64,000 nt of DNA from JAGGAG01 sp964638035 (GCA_964638035.1 CAZWXD010000012.1:1-64000); one strand, 5' to 3'; positions 35,707-44,871 are shown, counted from the first letter of the stretch. A program made the numbers and translations. Notes: a model not told the origin generated them from the letters alone.

Positions 35707-38039
35707 GAAGGCCGGCTTGCCATGCCGAAGGGCAGGGTGAGCCGGAGGACGATGTTGCGGCCGGGGTCGTCCACGAAGAGCCGGAAGCGGCTCAGGTAGT
35801 CACGATAGGCCACGTTGAAGAGGTTCTGGACGGCGAGCACCGCGTCGAGGGTGGTGCCCAGCGCGTGCAACTCGGTGAGCCCGGCCTCGGCGTTGACCAG
35901 CTGGTACGCGTCGGTCGGGAGGCTGTAGATGGTGCCGGGCGGAACCCTGTCCTGCTGCCGCACCAGGACGGCGCCAAGCTCCACGTGCCACTGGTGCAGG
36001 GCGCCACTGCCGCGGCCGATGTACCGCGCCGAGACGTTGGCGCGGTCGGCTGGCATGTCGAAGAGGTACTCCCCGGTGGTGCGATCGGTGCCCCGCACCG
36101 CGTTGACGCTTCCCTGCAGGGCCAGCCACGGCGTGGGGTACCAGCTGGCCTGCGCCTCGAGGCCGGCCATGGTGGCGTTGGCCTGGGAGTACTGGTAGGC
36201 GGGAAACGCGCCGCGAATGGTCTGCCGCGGCGGGATGGGCCGCAGGTAGATGAAGTTGGCGATCCGGTTGTAGTAGCCGGTGAGCTCGAGCTGCACCTCG
36301 GCGCCCTGGTGCCGGAGCGTCAGCTCGCCGCCGAGCTTCCTTTCCGGAACCAGCGAGGTGTCCCCCAGCTCGAACTGCGCGGCGCCGTGGTGCACCCCCT
36401 GGGCGAAGCGCTCGTTCACGTTGGGCGCACGCCATCCCCGGGCAATCCGCACTGCGGCCGACCAGTCCCGGCCGAGCAGGTACGAGGCACTTGCCGACGC
36501 CGCGACGTTGCCCCAGTGCCGGCGCTCGGCGGGACTCACGATGCCCATGTCGTCGTAGGCCTCGGTCTCCTGGCCGATGTAGTCGCCCCGCAGGCCGGCG
36601 CTCAGCGTCCACCGGGAGAGCGCGAGGTTCTCCTGGGCGAAGAGTGAGGCCATGCCGAGCTGGTAGGACGGGATCAGGAATCCCTTGCCCACCGTGAAGT
36701 TCCACTGGTACATCGCGGTGGCACCCCAGGTGCCGGTGACCTGCCCCAGGGGACGGTGGTGATAGCGGCCATCGACGCTCAGGGTGGTGAGGCGCAGGTC
36801 GAAGGCGGGGACGTCACGGTTCCGGAGGGGCCCGTTGTTGTCGTACTCCCGGCGCCAGTTGTACTGGAACCCGAGGTTGAGGTCGAAGCGGGCATCGCGG
36901 GGGAGGTCCCAGGTGGTGCGCCAGGTGGCGAGGTGGTGAATCACCCGCTGGTTGGGCCGGCCGATGCTGTCCTGCCGCGTGCTTGACACGATCGGGTCCT
37001 CCATGGCCCGCTCGAGGTCGGCGAGGTTGCCCACATGCGAGCCGCTGTAGACGCCGATGTCGGTGTTGAAGAGCGAGTAGAGCGCCTCGCTGCGCCAGGC
37101 TTGCCGGTTCACGCCCAGCGCCACGCTGCCGTTCAGCTCGCGGAAGCCGGTGTTGGGGAGGAAGTAGCCCGGTGTTGCCACGTCGTTGGCGGTGCGGCCG
37201 GTGAGGCGCAGCCGGTACCCTGACTGGCCCAGGAGGGGCAGGGGTGCGGTGCCCTCGAGCATCCCTGACATCGCCCCCTGCAGGTTGTTGGAGAAGAGGT
37301 TCATGGCGAGTGTCCCGCGCGCACCGCCCGTCACCGGCACGGGTGGGCGCTCCACCCTGATGACGCCGCCCAGGGCATCGGGGCCATAGAGCACGGCCCC
37401 GGTGCCACGCACGACGCTGATCTCGTCGGCTTCGAAGCTGTCCACCTCGGGGGCGTGGTCGGAGCCCCACTGCTGGCCCTCCTGTCGCACCCCGCTGTTC
37501 ATGAGCAGCACGCGCTGGGACGACAGCCCGCGGATCACCGGCTTGGCCTGCGCCGGCCCGTACTGGATCACGGCCACGCCCGGGAGTTCCTTGATGGTCT
37601 CGCCCAGGGTCTGGCCCCGCATGGCAGAGACGTCGCCTGCACGGAGGGTGGTGCTGGCGACGGCATCGCGGAGCTGGACCTGGGCCGAGTCGGTGACGGT
37701 GATCTCCTCGAGCTGGATGACACGGGCAACCATGCGGAAGTCGAGGGTGCCCTCGCCCTGGTCGAGGTCGGCACGGCGCACCATGGGCGCGTATCCGATG
37801 GCGGCGACGCTCACCGTGATTGGCGCCGCGGGAAGGGCAGTCAGTTCGTAGTGACCATCGGCCGAGGTGGCGGCGGTCCGGAACGGATCGGCGGCCTGGA
37901 CCCGTGCGCCGGCAATGGGCCGCCCAGTCGCCGAGTCGGTCACCGTGCCGTGCAGCCGGCGCGGAGCGACGCCCTGGGCGTGCAGGGACGCACCCACGCA
38001 CAGGAAGGCAACCACGGAAACACACGTGCACAGCTTCAT
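35703..38039 (-). CDS. TonB-dependent receptor with N-terminal carboxypeptidase-like domain
   Basis: 778 aa from ATG 38039 (signal CVSVVAFLCVGASLHAQ). A carboxypeptidase-regulatory-like domain (about 25-100) precedes the plug (about 115-230; IKELPGVAV, VIRGLSSQRVLLMNSG, DALGGVIRVE) and a 22-strand barrel. The plug phrase QQWGSDHAPEVDSFEADEI and barrel phrase QGVHHGAAQFELGD resemble ZnuD-like and copper-receptor branches, suggesting a metal or metallophore cargo. The 3' neighbour is its lipoprotein companion; a secreted His/Cys protein and a BFD-like ferredoxin lie upstream. Confidence 0.9.
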   Translation of the reverse strand: MKLCTCVSVVAFLCVGASLHAQGVAPRRLHGTVTDSATGRPIAGARVQAADPFRTAATSADGHYELTALPAAPITVSVAAIGYAPMVRRADLDQGEGTLDFRMVARVIQLEEITVTDSAQVQLRDAVASTTLRAGDVSAMRGQTLGETIKELPGVAVIQYGPAQAKPVIRGLSSQRVLLMNSGVRQEGQQWGSDHAPEVDSFEADEISVVRGTGAVLYGPDALGGVIRVERPPVPVTGGARGTLAMNLFSNNLQGAMSGMLEGTAPLPLLGQSGYRLRLTGRTANDVATPGYFLPNTGFRELNGSVALGVNRQAWRSEALYSLFNTDIGVYSGSHVGNLADLERAMEDPIVSSTRQDSIGRPNQRVIHHLATWRTTWDLPRDARFDLNLGFQYNWRREYDNNGPLRNRDVPAFDLRLTTLSVDGRYHHRPLGQVTGTWGATAMYQWNFTVGKGFLIPSYQLGMASLFAQENLALSRWTLSAGLRGDYIGQETEAYDDMGIVSPAERRHWGNVAASASASYLLGRDWSAAVRIARGWRAPNVNERFAQGVHHGAAQFELGDTSLVPERKLGGELTLRHQGAEVQLELTGYYNRIANFIYLRPIPPRQTIRGAFPAYQYSQANATMAGLEAQASWYPTPWLALQGSVNAVRGTDRTTGEYLFDMPADRANVSARYIGRGSGALHQWHVELGAVLVRQQDRVPPGTIYSLPTDAYQLVNAEAGLTELHALGTTLDAVLAVQNLFNVAYRDYLSRFRLFVDDPGRNIVLRLTLPFGMASRPS

Positions 38040-38083
38040 GTCGCAACACCCCGGCGCGCCGCCAGCGCGGCCCGCGCGATTCA

Positions 38084-38096
38084 ACAACCTGGTTGT
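38084..38096. promoter_or_regulatory. Small palindrome upstream of the TonB receptor
   Basis: ACAACC-T-GGTTGT, a perfect 6+1+6 palindrome about 45 bp before the receptor start, in otherwise GC-rich sequence. It may be an operator; no regulator is known. Confidence 0.35.
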
Positions 38097-38174
38097 GGCA
38101 CTGGGTCCGGCTTGCCGTGTCCTCCCCCGCCTCGGCAGGGGTGGGTTCGGGTTACCGGAAGGACCGGATGCTGG

Positions 38175-38501
38175 TCAGGCGGGGGGTGGTGCGCGCGCGG
38201 AGGGGAGCTCGGGACGGTACGACGACAGCAGATGGGCCGGTGCTGGCGCCCAGACGGCGACGAGGAAGGGATGCCCCGCTACGATCGCGAGCGTGGCCTC
38301 GGTTGTCGCATGTCCCTGGTGTGAAGCCAGCTGGCAGGAGTCGCCATGCGCCGCCGGCGCGTCGGGTGCCTGCACGGCCATCCCGAGCGGCGTCGCCGCG
38401 CCCCCGTGGAACAGCACGGCGTCCGCGAAGGCAACGGCTGGTGCGCTGAAGAGCACCAGGAGCGCTGCGAGCAGCACGCGGACGGGGGACGTGGAACGCA
38501 T
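38175..38501 (-). CDS. Small secreted protein with His/Cys segment, unknown
   Basis: 108 aa with a clear signal peptide (LLAALLVLFSAPAVAFADA). The mature part holds AAHGDSCQLASHQGHATTEA, a His/Cys-bearing segment, and ends with a proline-rich tail (PSARAPPPA). Similar short exported proteins occur next to metal-related TonB receptors and copper genes, but I cannot assign a family. It lies 17 bp after the BFD-like gene and 135 bp before the receptor gene. Confidence 0.5.
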   Translation of the reverse strand: MRSTSPVRVLLAALLVLFSAPAVAFADAVLFHGGAATPLGMAVQAPDAPAAHGDSCQLASHQGHATTEATLAIVAGHPFLVAVWAPAPAHLLSSYRPELPSARAPPPA

Positions 38502-38518
38502 GGGTGAAAGCTAACCGA

Positions 38519-38722
38519 TCAGGCAGGAAAGGCCGTCTGGCCCGTGTCCATCATGCGCGCGATGTATGGCCGGCAGAGGCCGCACTGGGCGCCGCACCCC
38601 GTTTCCCGGATCAGGTCCTCCAGGGTCCAGCGGTGCGACAGCGCGAGCTGCCGCAGGGTCGCGAACGACATGCGCTGGCACACGCACCGGGTGACGCCGA
38701 GGGTCTCGGGGATCCCGCTCAC
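38519..38722 (-). CDS. BFD-like [2Fe-2S] ferredoxin
   Basis: 67 aa from a GTG at 38722 that overlaps the SDR stop (GTGA). Four cysteines follow the bacterioferritin-associated-ferredoxin pattern: RCVCQ near residue 13, then CGAQCGLCRPYI near 46-53. BFD domains carry a [2Fe-2S] cluster and hand electrons to partners such as bacterioferritin, releasing stored iron. No bacterioferritin gene is in the window. Its position before the TonB receptor suggests iron-linked regulation. Confidence 0.82.
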   Translation of the reverse strand: MSGIPETLGVTRCVCQRMSFATLRQLALSHRWTLEDLIRETGCGAQCGLCRPYIARMMDTGQTAFPA

Positions 38723-39429
38723 GGGTTGGTGGGCCTGATGTCGAGTTCGCTCACCAGGGCGCGGCCCGGGAGGGTGAGGGCGGCGACGATGGTGTCGGCC
38801 ACGTCCTCCGGCCGCAGGATGCGCTCGGCGTTCACGGGGAGCATGGGTTGGTCGGCCAGCATGGTGGTGGCCACCGAACCCGGGCACACCGCCATCACCC
38901 GGATGCCGCTCTTCCTTACTTCCATCATGAGCGACTTGCTGAAGCCAAGCACGGCATGCTTGGTGGCGGTGTACCCGGTGCCGCCGGCAAAGCCGTTCTT
39001 CCCGGCCAGGCTCGCGACATTCACGATGTCGCCCTCACCCCGCTCGCGCATGCCGGGGAGCACGGCCCGGCAGGTGAGGAACAAGCTGCGCACGTTCACC
39101 GCGAACATCCGGTCCCATTCGTCCAGCGCCAGCTCGAGCACGGGCCGCGCGGTGAGCACGCCGGCGTTGTTGATGAGGGTGTGCACCGGGCCCAGCGTTT
39201 CCGTCACATGGGCCACGAGCGCATTGACCATCGGCTCGCTGGCCACGTCACACGACCGGCCCGCCGCACGAATCCCGGCGGCTTCAAGGTCGCGGAGCAG
39301 CTGGGCCACATTGGGCTCGGAACGGGCACACACCCCCACCTGGAAGCCGGCTCGCCCCAGGGCGAAGGCGAGTGCGCGGCCAATACCGGCGGTGGCGCCG
39401 GTGACGAGGGCAGTTCGTGGCGTGGTCAT
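38719..39429 (-). CDS. Short-chain dehydrogenase/reductase
   Basis: 236 aa from ATG 39429. NAD(P)-binding motif TGATAGIG (residues 9-16), NNAG (about 88-91) and catalytic YTATK (about 152-156) with the upstream serine in NVASLAGKNG are all present. A classical SDR close to the FabG/YdfG group. Substrate unknown. The BFD-like gene overlaps its stop by 4 bp. Confidence 0.93.
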   Translation of the reverse strand: MTTPRTALVTGATAGIGRALAFALGRAGFQVGVCARSEPNVAQLLRDLEAAGIRAAGRSCDVASEPMVNALVAHVTETLGPVHTLINNAGVLTARPVLELALDEWDRMFAVNVRSLFLTCRAVLPGMRERGEGDIVNVASLAGKNGFAGGTGYTATKHAVLGFSKSLMMEVRKSGIRVMAVCPGSVATTMLADQPMLPVNAERILRPEDVADTIVAALTLPGRALVSELDIRPTNP

Positions 39430-39499
39430 GCCGGGAAGGTAAGGCAGGACCGCGCAGGGTGGCATGTCGGGTCGCGGTGACCTACCGTTCCATCCTCCC

Positions 39500-40675
39500 A
39501 TGGCATCGCATCGCTACATCCTCACCTGCCGGAAGGGCCACCGCGTGGCGGTGGACCCCGCCCGCTTCTGGTCGCGCGCCCGCTGCCCCACCTGCAAGGC
39601 GCCGGTCGATGGCCGGTGGCTGGCGCGCGCCTGGCTCTGGCTCCGGGGACAGGCGCCGCGGTCCCGCCTCCGCATGGGCCAGGTGGTGCTGGCACCGCTC
39701 GACGGGCTCGCCTGGTTGCTGGTGGTGTTCGCCGCCGGCCTGGCACTGCTCTATCGTTCGGCAGGCGACACCACCTGGTGGGGCACGGCACTCATCTTCT
39801 CGGGCCGGTGGCCCTGGCTGCTCCTGCCGCTGGTCCTGCTGCCGGTGGCCCTGGCCTGGCGGCGCTCGATGCTGCTGCCCCTTGGCGTTGCCACGCTGCT
39901 CATCCTGGGCCCTGTCATGGGCGGCGCGGTGAGCCTGCGGCCCCTGGTGGCGCGACCGGAGGCCACGCCATGGCTTCGCGTGCTCACCTTCAACGTGGAG
40001 GGCGGCGACGTGGTGGCGTTCAACCTGGACGCCTTGCTGCGCGATGCAGGGCCCGACATCGCCGGCTTCCAGGAGTGCCAGTCGAGCATCCGGGCCGAGC
40101 TGGTGAAGCTCCGTGAGTGGACGGTGATCGACACCACGGGACCTGCACTCTGCCTCCTGAGCCGCTTTCCGCTCGACACCGCGGTGCGCGTCATGCCGGC
40201 GGAGGTGTTTCGCGACGCGGGTGGCGCCGCCTCCGCGGCACGGTACCGCATCCGGACACCGGGTGGCCTCCTCACCGTGTTCAACGTGCACCTCGAGACG
40301 CCGCGGCACGGCGTGCAGTACCTGCTGAGCGACCCGGCCCGCGCCCCGCGGGAGATCGAGGCCAACACCCTCCTCCGCCAGACCGAGTCACGCGTGGTCC
40401 GGCGCTGGGTGGATTCCACCACCGGGCCACGCCTGGTGCTGGGCGACTTCAACCTCCCGGTCGAGAGCGCCATCTTCCGCGCCTCCTGGGGCGACCTCGA
40501 GGATGCGTGGGAGGGCGGGGGGAACGGCTTCGGCTTCAGCAAGAACAACGGGTGGATCCGGGTCCGCATCGACCACATCCTGGCCACGCCTGACCTGACC
40601 GTGGTGAAGGCGCGGGTACTCCCGGCGTTCGGGTCGGACCACCAGCCGGTGCTGGGGGTGTATCGCTGGCGCTGA
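39500..40675 (+). CDS. Membrane endonuclease/exonuclease/phosphatase-family protein with zinc ribbon
   Basis: 391 aa from ATG 39500. A short zinc-ribbon-like start (residues 6-34: LTCRKGH and CPTCKAPVDG) precedes three or four membrane helices (about 55-145). The C-terminal EEP domain (about 160-391) has LTFNVEGGD, the GFQECQ metal-binding glutamate, VLGDFN and the terminal SDHQPVLGV. Hydrolases of this fold cleave phosphodiesters (DNA, RNA, lipids); with a membrane anchor, an envelope lipid or periplasmic nucleic acid is plausible. Confidence 0.88.
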   Translation: MASHRYILTCRKGHRVAVDPARFWSRARCPTCKAPVDGRWLARAWLWLRGQAPRSRLRMGQVVLAPLDGLAWLLVVFAAGLALLYRSAGDTTWWGTALIFSGRWPWLLLPLVLLPVALAWRRSMLLPLGVATLLILGPVMGGAVSLRPLVARPEATPWLRVLTFNVEGGDVVAFNLDALLRDAGPDIAGFQECQSSIRAELVKLREWTVIDTTGPALCLLSRFPLDTAVRVMPAEVFRDAGGAASAARYRIRTPGGLLTVFNVHLETPRHGVQYLLSDPARAPREIEANTLLRQTESRVVRRWVDSTTGPRLVLGDFNLPVESAIFRASWGDLEDAWEGGGNGFGFSKNNGWIRVRIDHILATPDLTVVKARVLPAFGSDHQPVLGVYRWR

Positions 40676-40778
40676 GCCGCCATGGACGCCTGCGTGCCAC
40701 CTCGCCGTTCGTCCCGATTTGACAGCACCGCCCATCACCTGCATGCTACCGGGGAACCCTTCCGAGGAGGTGGTGGCC

Positions 40779-42863
40779 ATGAAGGTCTATGGCCCACAGG
40801 CCATCAGGAACGTGGCCGTCGTCGGGCACGGCGGCAGCGGGAAGACCAGCCTGGTGGACGCGCTCGCCTTCGTGTCCGGCACCAGCCGGCGCCATGGGCG
40901 CATCAAGGACGGCAGCACCCTCACTGACACATCCCCCGACGAGATCGAACGACAGCACTCCATCAGCCTCGCATGCGCCTGTGCGGAATGGCTCGACACG
41001 AAGGTCAACCTGCTCGACACCCCGGGTTACCTGGAGTACCTGGGCGACGTGGTCGCAGCCCTCAGCGTGGCCGACTCGGCGCTGGTGGTGCTGAGTGCGA
41101 CAGCAGGCGTGGAGGTGGGAACCGAGAAGGCCTGGGAGCTCTGCGACCACTTCCACCTGCCGCGCCTGCTGGTGGTGTCGGCCATGGACAAGGACAATGC
41201 GAACTTCGCCCGGGTGTACGAGGACGTGCGCGCCCACCTCACCCCGCGGGTGGTGCCGGTGGAGGTGCCGGTGGGCGATGGCCGGGGGTTCCACGGGATC
41301 GTGAACCTGTTCTCGGGGCACTGCCACGAGTACAAGCCGGGCACGAAGGGTGAGTACGACGTGGTGAAGGTGCCGGCCGGGCTCGAGGCCGAGGTGAAGG
41401 GCTACAGCGACCAGCTCCTGGAGGCCGTTGCCGCGACCGACGATGGCCTCATCGAGCGGTACCTCGGAGGCGAGGAGATCCCGCGGGCCGAGTTCACCAG
41501 GGCCATGAAGGCCGCGGTGGTGAGCGGGGCCGTGGTGCCGCTCTTCTGCTGCAGCTCCGACCTCACGTTCGGCACGCGCACCCTGTTGAAGGAGATCGTG
41601 GAGCTGCTTCCGGCGGCCAGCGAGGCCCCGGTGCCGGCGGTCGAGGCGGATGACGGCGGTGCCGGGCGGCCCGGGGCGGCCATCCCGCTCCTTGGGCGGG
41701 TGTTCAAGACTGTTTCGGAGCCCCACGTGGGTGATGTCACGTACTTCCGGCTCTACCGGGGCACCATCAGGAATGGCGAGGAGGTCTGGAACGCGGAGCA
41801 CCAGGTGGGCGAGAAGGTCAACCACCTGTCGGTGCCCCTCGGCAAGGACCGGCTCGAGGTGGATCGCATCGAGGCCGGCGACATCGGGTGCGTTGCCAAG
41901 CTGCGCGACACCCACACCGGCGACACCTTCTGTGCTCGCAGCATGCCGGTGCACCTGCCGCCCCTCGAGTTCCCGGCGGCCGTGGCCACGGCGGCGCTGG
42001 TGTCGAAGCGCGGCGAGGAGGACAAGCTCGCCGCGGCCCTGCACCGGCTGCACGAGGAAGACCCGAGCTTCCACTTCGAGTACAGCTCGGAGCTGGGCCA
42101 GACGCTCATCCACGGCCTGGGCGAGCGTCACTTCGAGACCATCCTGGGGCGGATCGGCAAGCGCTATGGCGTGCATGCCGAGCTTGCGCGTCCGCACGTG
42201 GCCTACCGCGAAACGTTCCGTGGGAAGGGCGAGGGCCAGGGCAAGCACAAGAAGCAGACCGGGGGGCGCGGCCAGTTTGGCGACTGCTGGATCCGCATCC
42301 GGCCACTCAAGCGGGGCGAGGGGTACCGCTTCGTGGATGCCATCGTGGGCGGCGTCATTCCGGGCAAGTACATCCCGGCGGTGGACCGGGGCGTGCAGGA
42401 ATCAGCCGCGCGCGGCGTGATCGCAGGCTATCCGGTGGTGGACTTCGAGGTGGAGTGCTTCGATGGGGGCTACCACGACGTGGACTCGAACGAGATGTCG
42501 TTCAAGATGGCCGGGATCCTGGCCTTCCGGAACGTGGCGCCGCAGTGCCGTCCCGTGCTGCTCGAGCCGCTCCTCGAGGTGGAGACCTGGACGCCGGAGG
42601 AAACCCTGGGCGACGTGATGGGCGACCTGAGCGCGCGCCGGGGCCAGATCCTCGGCACTGACCGCGAGGGCCGGCTCACGCGCGTGCGCGCGATCGTGCC
42701 CGAGGCCGAGATGTACCGGTACTCAACCGCATTGCACTCGATCACCCACGGACGGGGCACCCACCAGGAGAAGCACCACGGGTACGCCGAGGTTCCGGCC
42801 GAGGTGACGGCGAAGGTGGCGGCGGAGTCGCGGGAGCGGACGGAGGAACTTGCACATGCGTGA
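40779..42863 (+). CDS. Elongation factor G-like GTPase (EF-G2/FusA-like paralogue)
   Basis: 694 aa, ATG 40779 behind a GAGGAGGTGG site. G1 is GHGGSGKTS (16-24) instead of the AHIDAGKTT of canonical EF-G, G3 is DTPGY, and the G4 position reads SAMDK rather than NKxD. Domains II-V follow, with ELGQTLIHGLGERHFE and TGGRGQFGDCWI, as in EF-G. Belongs to the EF-G-like group whose role, perhaps in ribosome recycling or stress translation, is not settled. The stand-alone position away from rpsL/rpsG/tuf agrees with a paralogue. Confidence 0.92.
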   Translation: MKVYGPQAIRNVAVVGHGGSGKTSLVDALAFVSGTSRRHGRIKDGSTLTDTSPDEIERQHSISLACACAEWLDTKVNLLDTPGYLEYLGDVVAALSVADSALVVLSATAGVEVGTEKAWELCDHFHLPRLLVVSAMDKDNANFARVYEDVRAHLTPRVVPVEVPVGDGRGFHGIVNLFSGHCHEYKPGTKGEYDVVKVPAGLEAEVKGYSDQLLEAVAATDDGLIERYLGGEEIPRAEFTRAMKAAVVSGAVVPLFCCSSDLTFGTRTLLKEIVELLPAASEAPVPAVEADDGGAGRPGAAIPLLGRVFKTVSEPHVGDVTYFRLYRGTIRNGEEVWNAEHQVGEKVNHLSVPLGKDRLEVDRIEAGDIGCVAKLRDTHTGDTFCARSMPVHLPPLEFPAAVATAALVSKRGEEDKLAAALHRLHEEDPSFHFEYSSELGQTLIHGLGERHFETILGRIGKRYGVHAELARPHVAYRETFRGKGEGQGKHKKQTGGRGQFGDCWIRIRPLKRGEGYRFVDAIVGGVIPGKYIPAVDRGVQESAARGVIAGYPVVDFEVECFDGGYHDVDSNEMSFKMAGILAFRNVAPQCRPVLLEPLLEVETWTPEETLGDVMGDLSARRGQILGTDREGRLTRVRAIVPEAEMYRYSTALHSITHGRGTHQEKHHGYAEVPAEVTAKVAAESRERTEELAHA

Positions 42864-42873
42864 CGCTCCCTCA

Positions 42874-42915
42874 CGTCCTGACGCCCTGACGTCCTGACGT
42901 CCTGACGTCAGGACG
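42874..42915. repeat. CGTCCTGA octamer tandem repeat with palindromic end
   Basis: Four tandem 8-bp units (CGTCCTGA, CGCCCTGA, CGTCCTGA, CGTCCTGA) from 42874 to 42905. The last unit is part of an 18-bp perfect palindrome, 42898-42915 (CGTCCTGAC-GTCAGGACG). It fills the 44-bp gap between two convergent genes and could act as a bidirectional terminator or spacer. Confidence 0.65.
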
Positions 42916-44824
42916 CCGCGCGTCGCAGCGCCGCGACGAAGCCGGTCACATGGTCGGGCCCGGCGGTGTCACCCAGGAGGAAGGGGTCCATGACGGTGGC
43001 CCGCAGCACGGTGAGGCCCGCAGGCTCGGCCTTCCAGGTGGGCAGGGGCACGCCGAGCCGCGCCAGGATCGGGGGCACCGCGCCGTCGTACTGCGGACTC
43101 TGCAGGCGGGTCCGGGTGATGAGGTACTCGGGCTCCCGTTCCCCGTGACCGAGGCTCATGCGACCGAAGATGTGGTCGTTGAGGCGGTTGAGGTCGGCCA
43201 GGGTGGGGCACGACGGATGGTGCACGACGAAGCACACGATGTTCAGGTCGGGCTCCGGGAAGAGGACCACCCGGAGCCCGTCCTCGTGCAGGGCCTCCAG
43301 CGCATGGTAGAGCCGCAGGGCGCCGAGCGCCGTGCGCTCGATGAGGTAGCCATACCCCCGTTCATCGAGCGGGAGCACATGGTGTCCCAGCCACACCGCT
43401 GCCGCTGCGGCACCAGGCTTCGACCCCTCGAGGATGAAGCGGCCCAGGTACTCCTCGGCATCAGCCGCTGCCGCGGGTTCGAGGTAGGGGGGGTGCACCG
43501 CCACCAGGCTGCGTGCGCGCCGGTCACGCACCAGGATCGCCCCGGCAGGATACGGCACGTAGCCCAGCTTGTGCGGGTCGATGGCGACGGAGTCCATCTC
43601 GCCGAGGGCCGCGAACGACGCCTCCAGCGCGTCCGATGGCCAGGGACTCCCGTTGCCCCGCCGGATCACCGCCGCCGTGCGGCCCGAACTGTCGGCGCTG
43701 CGGAACACGGATGCCGCATAGCCTCCGTAGCAGGCATCGGCGTGGATGTGGAAGGTGATGTCGAGCTCCTGCTCGGCGCGGCGTCGCACCGCGGCGATGA
43801 GGTCGAGGCGGTCAACCGCGCTCTCCTCGGTGGTGCCGCAGACTCCCACGCAGGCAAGGATCGGGACCCGGCGTGCGTGATGGTCGCGAATGGACTCCCA
43901 GAGTGCATCCGGGTCCATGCGGCAGGTGGTATCGACCGGCAACAGGACCAGCTGGCGCGACCCGATGCCCAGGGCGCGCACCACCTTCTCCCAGCTGTAG
44001 TGCGCCGTGGCGGGGACGAGCACGACGCTTTCGCCCAGGGGATCACCGAAGGAGCGCTGGAGCAGCCGGGTGTACTCCTGGTAGCCGGTGTGGGCGAGGG
44101 AGAACCGGTCGAGCGCCGCGGTCGCGGCCAGGGGGGTGGCGCCAGCCGATACGAGGGCATCGAGGACTGCCTGTCGCAGGTCGAGGACGGCGGAACCTCG
44201 AAGGTTGAGCAGCTGGTAGAGTGGCAGTTCGGTGAGCCTGGCGCGTCGGCCCGAGGGCAGTTCGGCCATCGGCGCGATGCCGGCCTCGCGTGCGGCCAGG
44301 GCCAGGGCCACCGGATAGTAGAAGACGCTCCGGGCAATCCAGAGCGCCTCGAAGTTGGCGATGGTACCGCCCGAGGTGAGGTGCCCCCAGGTCGTGCCCG
44401 CCGCATACCCGACCATGGCCGCAAGCTGCTCGGCCACCTCGAGTTCGAGGCGGGTGGTGACCGGGGCCACCTCGGTCGTGACGTTGTTGGGGTTGTAGAG
44501 CATCGCGGCGAAGTAGCCCACCTGGGCCGCGATGGTGGGCTCGGGCACCATGTGCCCCTTGTAGCGCCCACTGAAGAAGGGCACGTCGCGCTTCAGGGCG
44601 GCGAGCAGGCTCATCAACTCCTGCGTGAGCCGGGCCACCGCATCCTCATAGCCCGGGGCGCGCTTCTCCTGCTCCCGGATCACGATGCCGTCCTCGGGGC
44701 GGTAGTTGCGCCGCCAGAAGACGTGGTCGCGGAGCGCCTCGGTGACGAGGCGCTCCATCAGGTCGGCGTTCTCGGCGGAGGGGCCGAGGAACTGCGCGCG
44801 CAGGGACTCGATTGATGCAGGCAT
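42908..44824 (-). CDS. Group II PLP-dependent decarboxylase (tyrosine/aspartate decarboxylase-like)
   Basis: 638 aa from ATG 44824. The PLP site is DSVAIDPHKLGYVPYPAG (lysine in HKLG), with the HADACYGGY aspartate binding the pyridine nitrogen. The start (QFLGPSAENADLMERL, DHVFWRRNY.PED) and the length resemble the bacterial tyrosine decarboxylase branch (about 620 aa) more than the roughly 460-aa glutamate decarboxylases. Substrate is uncertain: tyrosine, aspartate (PanP-like) or another amino acid. A tandem CCGTCCCG run (about 44852-44872) separates it from the lipoprotein gene upstream. Confidence 0.88.
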   Translation of the reverse strand: MPASIESLRAQFLGPSAENADLMERLVTEALRDHVFWRRNYRPEDGIVIREQEKRAPGYEDAVARLTQELMSLLAALKRDVPFFSGRYKGHMVPEPTIAAQVGYFAAMLYNPNNVTTEVAPVTTRLELEVAEQLAAMVGYAAGTTWGHLTSGGTIANFEALWIARSVFYYPVALALAAREAGIAPMAELPSGRRARLTELPLYQLLNLRGSAVLDLRQAVLDALVSAGATPLAATAALDRFSLAHTGYQEYTRLLQRSFGDPLGESVVLVPATAHYSWEKVVRALGIGSRQLVLLPVDTTCRMDPDALWESIRDHHARRVPILACVGVCGTTEESAVDRLDLIAAVRRRAEQELDITFHIHADACYGGYAASVFRSADSSGRTAAVIRRGNGSPWPSDALEASFAALGEMDSVAIDPHKLGYVPYPAGAILVRDRRARSLVAVHPPYLEPAAAADAEEYLGRFILEGSKPGAAAAAVWLGHHVLPLDERGYGYLIERTALGALRLYHALEALHEDGLRVVLFPEPDLNIVCFVVHHPSCPTLADLNRLNDHIFGRMSLGHGEREPEYLITRTRLQSPQYDGAVPPILARLGVPLPTWKAEPAGLTVLRATVMDPFLLGDTAGPDHVTGFVAALRRAAS

Positions 44825-44871
44825 GGGTTCCCGATCGCCGGATGGCGCGCCGTCCCGCCGTCCCGCCGTCC

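Noticed and set aside
38040..38174. Cobalamin-riboswitch-like phrase upstream of the TonB receptor (AAGCCGGACCCAGTGCC on the minus strand)
   Set aside because: It matches only part of the B12-box consensus and the other conserved core segments of the riboswitch are absent in the gap.
42874..42915. CRISPR array
   Set aside because: The 8-bp units are contiguous without spacers.
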